From the IMG/VR virus record IMGVR_UViG_3300036861_000589, positions 1-40,569 of that record: a stretch of DNA of 40,569 nucleotides. One strand, given 5' to 3'. A program made the translations under genes and the position numbers. Source of the stretch: a virus. Below are positions 22,573 through 30,115 of the stretch, in pieces (position 1 is the first letter of the stretch; every line of letters starts with the position of its first letter). The notes under the pieces were generated by a model, which saw nothing but the letters and a program-made list of their open reading frames with translations, was not told the origin of the DNA and made no database searches.

Positions 22573-23337
22573 ATGCACCAGCAAACCAACGGCCAGGCGC
22601 CCTCTCTCTACGAGCGGGCGCCGTGGCAGACCCAGGAAGCGGCGCAGTACGCGCGCTTCTATACCCACGAGGATTACGACCGGGCGGCGTCCGAGCGTGA
22701 GGGCCGCCCGATCATCCGTGCCAAGCCCTACATCGAGTTCCCGCGCGCCGGCGAGATCGACGTGCTGCGGCGCGAGGCGACGGAGGGCGACAAGCAGCGC
22801 TTTCCGGATCAGTGGAAGCGCTACAGCGAGGCTCGCGAGGACATCCCCGTAGGCACGCCGATTTCGACGCTGTTCCCTGCACATCCCGAGATCATCTCGA
22901 CACTGCGGTTTTTCAGGTGCCACACCATCGAGCAGCTCGCGGAGATGTCCGAGCATGGCGTGCAAAAGATCGGGCTCGGTGCGTTCGAATGGCGCAACAA
23001 GGCGCGCGAGCTGATCAAGGCCGCCGACGGGAGCAAGGGGTTCCACCAGCTGCAGAAGGCGCTGGAGGATCGCGACGCCACGATCGCCAAGCTCCAGGCG
23101 CAAATGGCGGCGCTGGACGTGAGGCTGAGCCAGCCGACGCCGGCGGCCGATGTCCAAGGGATGATCCGCAGCGCGGTCGCCGAGGCGGTCGCCGCCGAGC
23201 GCACGCAGAGCGCAGGCCAAGCTGCTTTCGGGCTTGCCGCGCGCTCCAGCTCTACCGTCATGCCTCCGCGCCGTCGTCAGACGGTGGGCGAGCCGCCGGC
23301 AATACCGGAAGGGAGTGCGAGCGATGGCAACCGCTGA
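22573..23337 (+). CDS. Virion module protein, coiled coil
   Basis: 254 residues, ATG at 22573 with AGGAG. It starts with an acidic and aromatic region (EAAQYARFYTHEDYDRA), has WKRYSEAREDIPVGTPIST and RFFRCHTIEQLAEMSEHGVQ, then a coiled coil (LQKALEDRDATIAKLQAQMA) and a basic tail. The middle resembles small proteins that sit in capsid modules of marine and soil podoviruses. A head-assembly or connector role is plausible only by location. It overlaps the next gene by 14 bp. Confidence 0.65.
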   Translation: MHQQTNGQAPSLYERAPWQTQEAAQYARFYTHEDYDRAASEREGRPIIRAKPYIEFPRAGEIDVLRREATEGDKQRFPDQWKRYSEAREDIPVGTPISTLFPAHPEIISTLRFFRCHTIEQLAEMSEHGVQKIGLGAFEWRNKARELIKAADGSKGFHQLQKALEDRDATIAKLQAQMAALDVRLSQPTPAADVQGMIRSAVAEAVAAERTQSAGQAAFGLAARSSSTVMPPRRRQTVGEPPAIPEGSASDGNR

Positions 23338-23737
23338 AGGGCTGATGGGGCTGGGCCAGCCGGCAGAACTGGCGCTGCGCACGGGTATATCCACGGTTGC
23401 TGTCACTACCACCGCGGCCACCCAGAACAGCGCCGGCGGCCTGCTGAAGGGTGCAGGCAATAAGCTTGTGCTGGTCAACGCAGCCGGCGCGAATGGCGCG
23501 GTCACACTGCCTGCCGAGGCTGGGGTCGGAGACGTGGTGGAGCTGTTCAACGTCAGCGGCAACACTGCACTGGTGTTTCCGCCAACTGGTGGGACGATCA
23601 ACCAGGGGACCGCGAACCAGTTCGTCTCTGTGCTCACCAATGCCTCGCTCTATGCCGTCAAAGCTGGCGTCATTGGCGGGCTCGGCGTGGCGCACAATTG
23701 GCGGGTAATGCCAAGCGCCGCCGTGACGCCAGCCTGA
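23324..23737 (+). CDS. Small beta-rich virion protein
   Basis: 137 residues from the ATG at 23324, with GGGAG upstream and a 14-bp overlap with the previous gene. The sequence TQNSAGGLLKGAGNKLVLVN, GAVTLPAEAGVGDVVELFNV, PTGGTINQGTANQFVS is typical of beta-stranded capsid or tail decorations. No signal peptide is seen. The function is inferred only from the structural context. Confidence 0.66.
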   Translation: MATAEGLMGLGQPAELALRTGISTVAVTTTAATQNSAGGLLKGAGNKLVLVNAAGANGAVTLPAEAGVGDVVELFNVSGNTALVFPPTGGTINQGTANQFVSVLTNASLYAVKAGVIGGLGVAHNWRVMPSAAVTPA

Positions 23738-23740
23738 CCC

Positions 23741-24673
23741 GTGGCCACCTTCCTGGAGATCGTCCAGCTCGCGGCTGACGAACTCGGGCTGCCGCGTCCC
23801 GCGACCGTCGCCGGCACCGACGCGCAGACGCGGCAGCTCACCTCGCTCGTCAACCGCGACGGCCGCCAGCTCGTCCTCGACCACCCATGGACCGAGCTGC
23901 AGGTAGAGTACATCATAGAGTTCGTTGCGCCGCTCAACCTCACCGGCGACACGGTGGCCGGCTCGCGCATCGTCGCCAACATCAACACGACCGGGCTCCA
24001 GGCTCAGTATTTCATCGTCAACGGCAGCGGGACGCAGATTAGCTGCCGCATCGCTTCTATCGACAGCCCGACGCAGCTGACGCTGACGGAGAGTTGCGAC
24101 ACGACGGCTATAGGCAACCTGCTCACCTTCACGCGCGACACCTTCGACATGCCGGCCGACTTCGATCGGTTCATCGATCAGACCATGTGGGACCGGCGCT
24201 TCCAGTGGGCGCTGATCGGGCCGACCTCTCCCCAGTTCGACCAGTGGATGCGTTCGGGCATCGTGCCCACGTCGCCGCGCCGGCACTGGCGCCAGATCGG
24301 CAAGCTGCCGACAGCGTTCCGCATCTTCCCGCCGCCCACAGCCTCCGGCGATTTCCCTGGCACGCTGGTGTGGGAGTACATCTCCAAGAACTGGGTGCAG
24401 GACGGCGCTACCGGCACCTATAAGGATAGCCTGCAGAGCGACAATGACGTGCCGCTGTTCAGTGAGGACATGATGGTCCTCGGCGCCAAGTGGCGCTTGT
24501 GGCAGATCAAGGGCTTCAGCTATGCGGCCATGCAGGCGGAGTACGTCGATTTTGTCGATGCGCGCCGTGCCCACGACGGCGGCATGCCAGTGCTGGGTCT
24601 GGCGCGCCGCGTCTATCCGTACCTTCTCTCGCCGCAGCAGGTGCAGGACGGTAACTTTCCGGGGGCGTTGTAG
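23741..24673 (+). CDS. Putative head-tail adaptor protein
   Basis: 310 residues from a GTG at 23741. It opens with FLEIVQLAADELGLPRPATV, a typical start of the adaptor (connector) family, followed by helices and beta strands, FDMPADFDRFIDQTMWDRRF, QWALIGPTSPQFDQWMRSGI, FRIFPPPTAS and WEYISKNWVQ, and closes with KWRLWQIKGFSYAAMQAEYV. In T7- and P22-like phages such proteins sit beneath the portal and receive the tail. The ribosome site is poor, so translation may depend on the upstream gene. Confidence 0.75.
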   Translation: MATFLEIVQLAADELGLPRPATVAGTDAQTRQLTSLVNRDGRQLVLDHPWTELQVEYIIEFVAPLNLTGDTVAGSRIVANINTTGLQAQYFIVNGSGTQISCRIASIDSPTQLTLTESCDTTAIGNLLTFTRDTFDMPADFDRFIDQTMWDRRFQWALIGPTSPQFDQWMRSGIVPTSPRRHWRQIGKLPTAFRIFPPPTASGDFPGTLVWEYISKNWVQDGATGTYKDSLQSDNDVPLFSEDMMVLGAKWRLWQIKGFSYAAMQAEYVDFVDARRAHDGGMPVLGLARRVYPYLLSPQQVQDGNFPGAL

Positions 24674-24676
24674 GCT

Positions 24677-26248
24677 ATGCGTCGGACGGCCCTGGCCGGC
24701 GGTCCGGTGCAGTCTAAGGGGTTCGGTGTCGTCTCGCGCGGCGCAAGCCTGCCAGCCCCGGTGGAGGGGTGGGACGCGCTCTCGCCGCTCAGCGAGATGC
24801 CGCCCAAGCGCGCGGTCGCCCTCGACAATTGGTTCCCCCAGCCGGGCTATCTGGAGCTGCGCCGCGGGCACGTCGAGCACAGCGACACGGGGAGCGGGGA
24901 GCCTGTTGAGAGCGTAATGGCCTATCACGGGGCCGGCGGTACGCTTGATCTCAAGGCGGCGGCCGACGGCGTGATCTGGGACGTGACGGCTGCGGCTGCG
25001 GCGGTGTCTGAGATCGTGGGCCAGGCCAACAACCGCTGGCAGCACGTCAACTTTACGACCATCGACGGCAACAACTTCCTGTGGATCTGCAACGGCGCCA
25101 ACGACAGTCGGCGGTGGGACGGCGCGGCCTGGTCCGTCAACACCATATCGGGCGGCATCACCGGCCCTGACGTGGTGCACGTCGCCGTGTTCAAAGGCAG
25201 GCTATGGCTCACGGTCAACGGCTCTCTCAACCCGTGGTACCTGGGCGTCGGCGCAGTGCAGGGCGCGGCCGTCGAATTCCCGCTGCGGGGCGTGTTCCGC
25301 GAGGGCGGCTTCCTGCAAGCGATCGGCACCTGGTCACTCGACGCCGGCGCCGGCCCTGATGACATCATTGCATTCATCTCCTCCCGCGGCGAGGTGGCGG
25401 TCTACAGCGGTATTGATCCGGCAGCGGATTTCACGCTCAAGGGGGTCTACACGGTAGGCCCGCCGATCGGCCGGCGCTGCCTCACCGCGGTCGGCGGTGA
25501 CATCATGCTGATCAGCATCGACGGTGTGCTGCCGTTGTCGCAGGCCCTCGTTGTCGAACGCGGCGTGCAACAGACGGTCGCCATCACCAAGCTGATCCAG
25601 CCGGTGGTAAGCCAATCAGCGCGCGACTTCGGCGCCAACTTCGGCTGGCAACTGCAGTCCTACCCGCGCGGCACACGCGCCATCCTGAACGTGCCGGTGG
25701 CAGAAGGTGCCGACCAGCGCCAGTACGTCATGAACACGGTGACTGGTGCCTGGTGCCAGTTCATCGGCCAAGCGGCCAATTGCTGGGAGGTGCTGGATGA
25801 CCGCTTGTATATGGGCGGCAACGACGGCATCGTCTATGAGGCCGACGTGGGCGGCAACGATGCGGGGGCGCCCATCGTCTTCGACCTGCGCACGGCGTTC
25901 AACTATTTCCGGTCCCGCGGGCGCAACAAGCGTTTCAGCATGTGCCGTCCGCTGCTGACGACTGACGGCAGCGTGGTGCCTGGCCTTGCCGTCAACACAG
26001 ATTTCGGCCGAGACGCGCCTATCTCGGTGTCGTCCACAATCGTTGATTCGGTAGCGCTGTGGGACGTTGCGATGTGGGACGTGGACGTGTGGCCGATTGA
26101 GGAGCGCATTATCGCCGACTGGCAGACGGTGGTGGGCGTCGGCTACTGCGCCTCGGTGCGCATGACGGGCAATCTGATGAGCACTCATGCGCCGATCCTG
26201 CGGATCAACGGGTTCGACCTGCTCATGGAAGACGGCGCGTTCATCTGA
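24677..26248 (+). CDS. Tail hub or packaged-DNA stabilisation protein
   Basis: 523 residues from the ATG at 24677. It starts LPAPVEGWDALSPLSEMPPK, AVALDNWFPQPGYLELRRGH, a recurrent beginning of proteins that close the portal channel. The middle repeats beta-propeller-like strands (NNFLWICNGANDSRRWDG, FKGRLWLTVNGSLNPWYLG, VYSGIDPAADF, CLTAVGGDIMLISIDGVLP). A stabilisation protein (like P22 gp10) or tail hub fits, as it follows the adaptor and precedes tail genes. The N-terminal match is a better guide than the rest. Confidence 0.72.
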   Translation: MRRTALAGGPVQSKGFGVVSRGASLPAPVEGWDALSPLSEMPPKRAVALDNWFPQPGYLELRRGHVEHSDTGSGEPVESVMAYHGAGGTLDLKAAADGVIWDVTAAAAAVSEIVGQANNRWQHVNFTTIDGNNFLWICNGANDSRRWDGAAWSVNTISGGITGPDVVHVAVFKGRLWLTVNGSLNPWYLGVGAVQGAAVEFPLRGVFREGGFLQAIGTWSLDAGAGPDDIIAFISSRGEVAVYSGIDPAADFTLKGVYTVGPPIGRRCLTAVGGDIMLISIDGVLPLSQALVVERGVQQTVAITKLIQPVVSQSARDFGANFGWQLQSYPRGTRAILNVPVAEGADQRQYVMNTVTGAWCQFIGQAANCWEVLDDRLYMGGNDGIVYEADVGGNDAGAPIVFDLRTAFNYFRSRGRNKRFSMCRPLLTTDGSVVPGLAVNTDFGRDAPISVSSTIVDSVALWDVAMWDVDVWPIEERIIADWQTVVGVGYCASVRMTGNLMSTHAPILRINGFDLLMEDGAFI

Positions 26249-26997
26249 TGGCGGAGATCAATCAGAACCTATGGGACCGGGCGGCAAACACGTGGCGGCG
26301 GCTTGTCGACACGGCGACGGTGGTATGGGACACGAGCACGCCGGGCGTAGCGTCGGCGAGCGTACCCGACGGCGCGGTCACCAATGCCAAACTGGCCGAC
26401 ATGGCGCAGTCGACCATCAAAGGTCGCGCCGCTGGGGCTGGGACAGGCGACCCGACTGACCTGAGCGCCGCCCAAGTGCGGGATATTCTGGGCATCCCTG
26501 CTGCCGGCCGCACCCTCCTAGCCAGTGGCAACCTGAATTCCGGTACGACGCTGAGCATCGCAGGTATTCCAGAGACCTTTGCCTATATCGTCCTGCAGCT
26601 GTTCAACATCTCTCACGACAACGCTGCGAACCGGCAGCCGCTGGTGCGCGTGTCCACCGACAACGGATCGTCCTTCGATGCCACCGCCGCCAATTATCAA
26701 GCATCGAACTTGAGCACGTCGAGCACAACAGTTAACGACCACAACGCAGCAAGCCTCATTGAAGGCTCACAGCAGGCAGCCGCTGCGACGTGGAACATCA
26801 CGGTGGCAATTGGGCCGTATCAAACCGGCATCCTGCCTATGTGGCAGGCTTGTGTTGTGCCGTCGGGCGGCGACATTCGCATTATCCATGGCTGCTACAT
26901 CGCAAACGCAGCGAACATCGATGCGCTGCAGGTTCTGTTGGACGGGGCTGGCAACTTCGACGGCAGCGGGAGTTACAGCCTTTATGGTATCGCCTAA
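26248..26997 (+). CDS. Tail-fibre- or spike-like protein
   Basis: 249 residues, ATG at 26248 in a TGATG junction. The segment SVPDGAVTNAKLADMAQSTI, KGRAAGAGTGDPTDLSAAQV is a standard tail-fibre stalk motif. The N-terminus MAEINQNLWDRAANTWRRL may attach to the tail, and the C-terminal 130 residues are beta-rich with a jelly-roll look (LLASGNLNSGTTLSIAG, NITVAIGPYQTGILPMWQ). It likely binds the host surface or links a spike to the tail. Confidence 0.75.
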   Translation: MAEINQNLWDRAANTWRRLVDTATVVWDTSTPGVASASVPDGAVTNAKLADMAQSTIKGRAAGAGTGDPTDLSAAQVRDILGIPAAGRTLLASGNLNSGTTLSIAGIPETFAYIVLQLFNISHDNAANRQPLVRVSTDNGSSFDATAANYQASNLSTSSTTVNDHNAASLIEGSQQAAAATWNITVAIGPYQTGILPMWQACVVPSGGDIRIIHGCYIANAANIDALQVLLDGAGNFDGSGSYSLYGIA

Positions 26998-27417
26998 ATG
27001 CCCATCCTCACCGGTCATGACGCCTCCGTCGCCAATTGGGTCGCCGCGCACCTGGGCATCACGATCGCGCCGCCCTATACGGCGCTCGGCGTGCTGGACG
27101 CGGCCGGCGCGGCGATCGGCGGGGCCGTGTTCTCCGGCTACTCGGGCGCCAATATCGACATCACGATCTACGGACCGCGCGCGCTGACGCGGCCCGCAAT
27201 CCGCGCGACATTCCGCTACGTGTTCGGCCAACTGCGGTGCGCACGGCTCACGGCCCGCTGCAAGCGCTCCAACGTGGCCATGCGCCGGCTGCTGGAGCGG
27301 CTCGGGTTCCGGCATGAAGGGACGCAGCGGCGCTACTGGGGCGAGGGCCGCGAGAACGATGCGCTGCTCTATGGGATGACTAAAGACGAATGCAGGTGGA
27401 TCGATGAACGCGCCTAA
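26998..27417 (+). CDS. GNAT-family N-acetyltransferase-like protein
   Basis: 139 residues, ATG directly after the previous stop. The last 60 residues have the GNAT pattern: ARLTARCKRSNVAMRRLLER, LGFRHEGTQRRYWG, with a closing beta strand ENDALLYGMTKDECRW. The acetyl-CoA loop is weaker than the canonical Q/RxxGxG/A, so activity is not certain. GNAT genes recur between tail genes in podoviruses. A role in modifying a virion protein or host target is unknown. It overlaps the next gene by 14 bp. Confidence 0.76.
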   Translation: MPILTGHDASVANWVAAHLGITIAPPYTALGVLDAAGAAIGGAVFSGYSGANIDITIYGPRALTRPAIRATFRYVFGQLRCARLTARCKRSNVAMRRLLERLGFRHEGTQRRYWGEGRENDALLYGMTKDECRWIDERA

Positions 27418-28168
27418 AGCTCCCGACCCAATGCAGACTGCGCAGGCGCAGGCTGGACTGAACCAGGCCACGGCGACGACGCAGTACCAGCTCGGCGCCA
27501 CCAATCAGGTAACGCCGTATGGCAACCTGACCTACAACCAGACTGGGACCTGGGCCAACGGCACGCCGCAGTTCACGGCCACGACTACGCTGTCGCCCGA
27601 GCAGCAGCGGCTCTACGATGCCGCCACGAAAGCCCAGGGCCAGTTCGGCGACATCGCCAACGCTCAACTCGGCCGCGTCGCTGACGTGTATTCCACGCCG
27701 TGGGATTTCGGCGCCGAGCAGGCCAGCAACATCACCGATATGCAGCGCACGTTCCTGGACCCGCAATGGGACCGCCAGCGCGAAGGACTTGAGACGCAGC
27801 TCACCGCGCGTGGGCTCGCTCCAGGCGGTGAGGCATGGGGCAAGCAGTTCGAGGACTTCGGCGAGGCGCGGGACAATGCTTACAACCGCATGTACCTAGA
27901 TGCCTACCGCACGGCCGGCGACATGGCCTTGCGCGAGCGCAATCAGCCGCTCACTGAGCTCACCAGCATGTTGGGCATGACGCAACCCCAGACGCCGCAG
28001 TTTCAAACGACGCCGCAGCCTGGAGTGGCGCCGACCGACTATTCCGGGCTCGTGCAGCAGAACTATGCGCAGAAGATGGGACAGTACAACGCCATGATGG
28101 GCGCACTGTTCTCCATTCCGAGCGCGGTTGCCGGCGGTTGGGCGCGCGGCGGCTTCCCCGGAGTCTAG
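27404..28168 (+). CDS. Internal virion protein (ejection-type)
   Basis: 254 residues from the ATG at 27404. It has a Gln/Ala/Thr-rich N-terminus (MQTAQAQAGLNQATATTQYQ), TPYGNLTYNQTGTW, helices with LSPEQQRLYDAATKAQGQFG and FLDPQWDRQREGLETQLTAR, and ends with a hydrophobic MMGALFSIPSAVAGGWARGG. Such proteins are carried inside the head and ejected to form a channel in T7- and P22-like phages. The grouping with the two following large proteins supports this. Confidence 0.72.
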   Translation: MNAPKAPDPMQTAQAQAGLNQATATTQYQLGATNQVTPYGNLTYNQTGTWANGTPQFTATTTLSPEQQRLYDAATKAQGQFGDIANAQLGRVADVYSTPWDFGAEQASNITDMQRTFLDPQWDRQREGLETQLTARGLAPGGEAWGKQFEDFGEARDNAYNRMYLDAYRTAGDMALRERNQPLTELTSMLGMTQPQTPQFQTTPQPGVAPTDYSGLVQQNYAQKMGQYNAMMGALFSIPSAVAGGWARGGFPGV

Positions 28169-28171
28169 ATC

Positions 28172-30112
28172 ATGCCTAACTCCGGCTACGCGGACAGCGG
28201 GGCCTACCTGACGCCGCCGGGCCTCGCCAGCCGGCGGCGTCTGTTCGACGCCATGCTTCAGCAGGGCATTGACCCATCGCCCGTGCAGCACTGGACGCAG
28301 GGCCTCGCCCGGCTCACGCAGGCGATGGTCGGCGGGTATGGCGGTTATCGGGCCGATCAAGACGAGCGCGAGGGGCTCGCGCGCCTCGGCCGTGCTGTGG
28401 TAGGGCCCGACGCCAGCGATGTGACAACGCCATGGCGGACTGAGACGCGGCCGGAGCCAGCAGCGGCGGCGCCGGCCAGGCCATCACCGACGGTTGCGCC
28501 AGCGACACCCGACGATTTCACCAGCTGGGTGCAAGGCCGCGAGGGGTTCAATGCGCGGGCCTACCCAGACTTCCGCCAGACGAGCATCGGCTACGGCACG
28601 CGCGCGCGTCCGGGCGAGACAAGCATCACCCAGGCCGACGCGGCAACCCGGCTGCAGGAAGAGATTGGGCAGGCGCGCACGATGGTTCGCGCATTCGCCC
28701 CAAGCCTCTCCCAGGGTCAGGAGAATGCGCTCACCGACCTCACCTACAACGCTGGGCCGAACTGGATGCAATCCGGGCTCGGCCAGGCTGTGCGGACCGG
28801 TAATTGGGCTGAGGCGCAGCGCCTGTTCACGCAGTACGTCAACGCCGGCGGCCGGCCTCAGGCAGGGCTGGAGGCACGCAGGCAAGCTGCGGCGCCGTGG
28901 CTTGCCCCGCAAGCAGGAGCCGCCGCGATGCCCCCCCCGATGCGGCTGGGCGGGCCGCAGCCGGCCAACGACCCGCTGATCCCGGCTCAGGAGCCGCTTT
29001 CGGCTGCGGACGCTGCAGCAGCCGCCCCCCCTACTCTCGACACCCCCGGCGCTCTTGCCTCTCTCGGCGCCCGTGGTGACGCCTTTGCCGGTGATTGGTC
29101 GGGCCAGCCCAGGCAACAGCCAGGCCCCGCAGGGCTCGGCTCCATGGATTGGATGCTGCCGCCGGAGATGCGCGGCGCCGGCCGCGTCCCCAACCTGGAC
29201 AGGTTCTTGCCGGAAGAGATGCGCGGGCCGCGGCCGCCAGCGCCGCCGGCCGCGCCAGCACCGTCTGTGCCTGGAGCGCTGCAGCAAGTGCCTGGCGTCA
29301 ATGTGGGCGCGCCGTTCGAGATGCCGCCCGGCATGCTGCCGCCCGCCCTGACACCAGGAGGCGCTGGCGCGGGCCAGCCGCCGCCAGCGCAGGGCCCTGC
29401 GGCGCCCGCTCAGCCCATGCCGGCCACCGATATGATCCGCCGGCTGCTCACGTCGCGCGATCCCCAGGCCATCCGCTTCGGTCTGCAACTCTACGCGGCC
29501 ACGGCCGGGCGCGGCCACGACTACGACTTCCATGCGTCCGAGGGCTCGCTGTACCGGGTCAACAAGCGCACCGGCCAGGCCGACCTGGTGGCGGGCAATG
29601 GACAGGGGAAGCCGCCGACAGGATTCCGTTGGGCTGGGAATGGCCAGCTTGAACCTATCCCCGGCGGTCCTGGCGAGCATATCGCAGGTGAGCAGGCTGG
29701 GCGGCTTGCATCGATGCAGACGGCGCGCGGCCACTTCTCTGAGGCGCGGCAATATCTGGTCAATCAGATGGGGTTGGGCGCCGCCATTGGGCATAGCATT
29801 CCCCTCGCCGGCGCTGCACTCGCGCCCCAGTACGACGCAGCAAGGCGTACCGTGCGCCTTGCGATCGAAGGCGCGCTGCGTGCCAACACGGGGGCGGCGG
29901 CTCCGGTGCATGAGGTTGATCAATACATGGACACCTTCATGCCGAGGGCGACCGACCCCGTGGCGATCCGCCAGCAGAAACTGACGCTGCTCAGCCAGTT
30001 CATGGACAACATCGAGGAGAACATTACGCGCGGACGGCGCCCAGCAGGCCAGCAGCCGAACGCCGGTGGACGCGCCAGGACCTACAATCCCCAGACCGGC
30101 GAGCTCGAGTAG
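28172..30112 (+). CDS. Internal virion protein with GH24 lysozyme domain
   Basis: 646 residues. Residues 112-245 form a T4-type (GH24) muramidase: WVQGREGFNARAYPDF with Glu124 and Asp133, TSIGYGTRARPGE, and FAPSLSQGQENALTDLTYNA. The usual Thr before IGYG is Ser138 here. Residues 250-430 are a Pro/Ala-rich linker, and the C-terminal 200 residues look folded (DPQAIRFGLQLYAATAGRG, GHSIPLAGAALAPQYDAARR). As part of the ejected proteins it would cut peptidoglycan during entry. No separate endolysin is found, so it may also be the only lysozyme of the phage. Confidence 0.82.
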   Translation: MPNSGYADSGAYLTPPGLASRRRLFDAMLQQGIDPSPVQHWTQGLARLTQAMVGGYGGYRADQDEREGLARLGRAVVGPDASDVTTPWRTETRPEPAAAAPARPSPTVAPATPDDFTSWVQGREGFNARAYPDFRQTSIGYGTRARPGETSITQADAATRLQEEIGQARTMVRAFAPSLSQGQENALTDLTYNAGPNWMQSGLGQAVRTGNWAEAQRLFTQYVNAGGRPQAGLEARRQAAAPWLAPQAGAAAMPPPMRLGGPQPANDPLIPAQEPLSAADAAAAAPPTLDTPGALASLGARGDAFAGDWSGQPRQQPGPAGLGSMDWMLPPEMRGAGRVPNLDRFLPEEMRGPRPPAPPAAPAPSVPGALQQVPGVNVGAPFEMPPGMLPPALTPGGAGAGQPPPAQGPAAPAQPMPATDMIRRLLTSRDPQAIRFGLQLYAATAGRGHDYDFHASEGSLYRVNKRTGQADLVAGNGQGKPPTGFRWAGNGQLEPIPGGPGEHIAGEQAGRLASMQTARGHFSEARQYLVNQMGLGAAIGHSIPLAGAALAPQYDAARRTVRLAIEGALRANTGAAAPVHEVDQYMDTFMPRATDPVAIRQQKLTLLSQFMDNIEENITRGRRPAGQQPNAGGRARTYNPQTGELE

Positions 30113-30115
30113 CCG

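Noticed and set aside
22180-25180. Two long minus-strand open frames over head genes
   Set aside because: Composition typical of shadows; plus-strand genes have ribosome sites and recognisable proteins.
28484-29923. Long minus-strand open frame over the lysozyme gene
   Set aside because: Arg/Gly/His-rich shadow of a gene with a clear GH24 domain.
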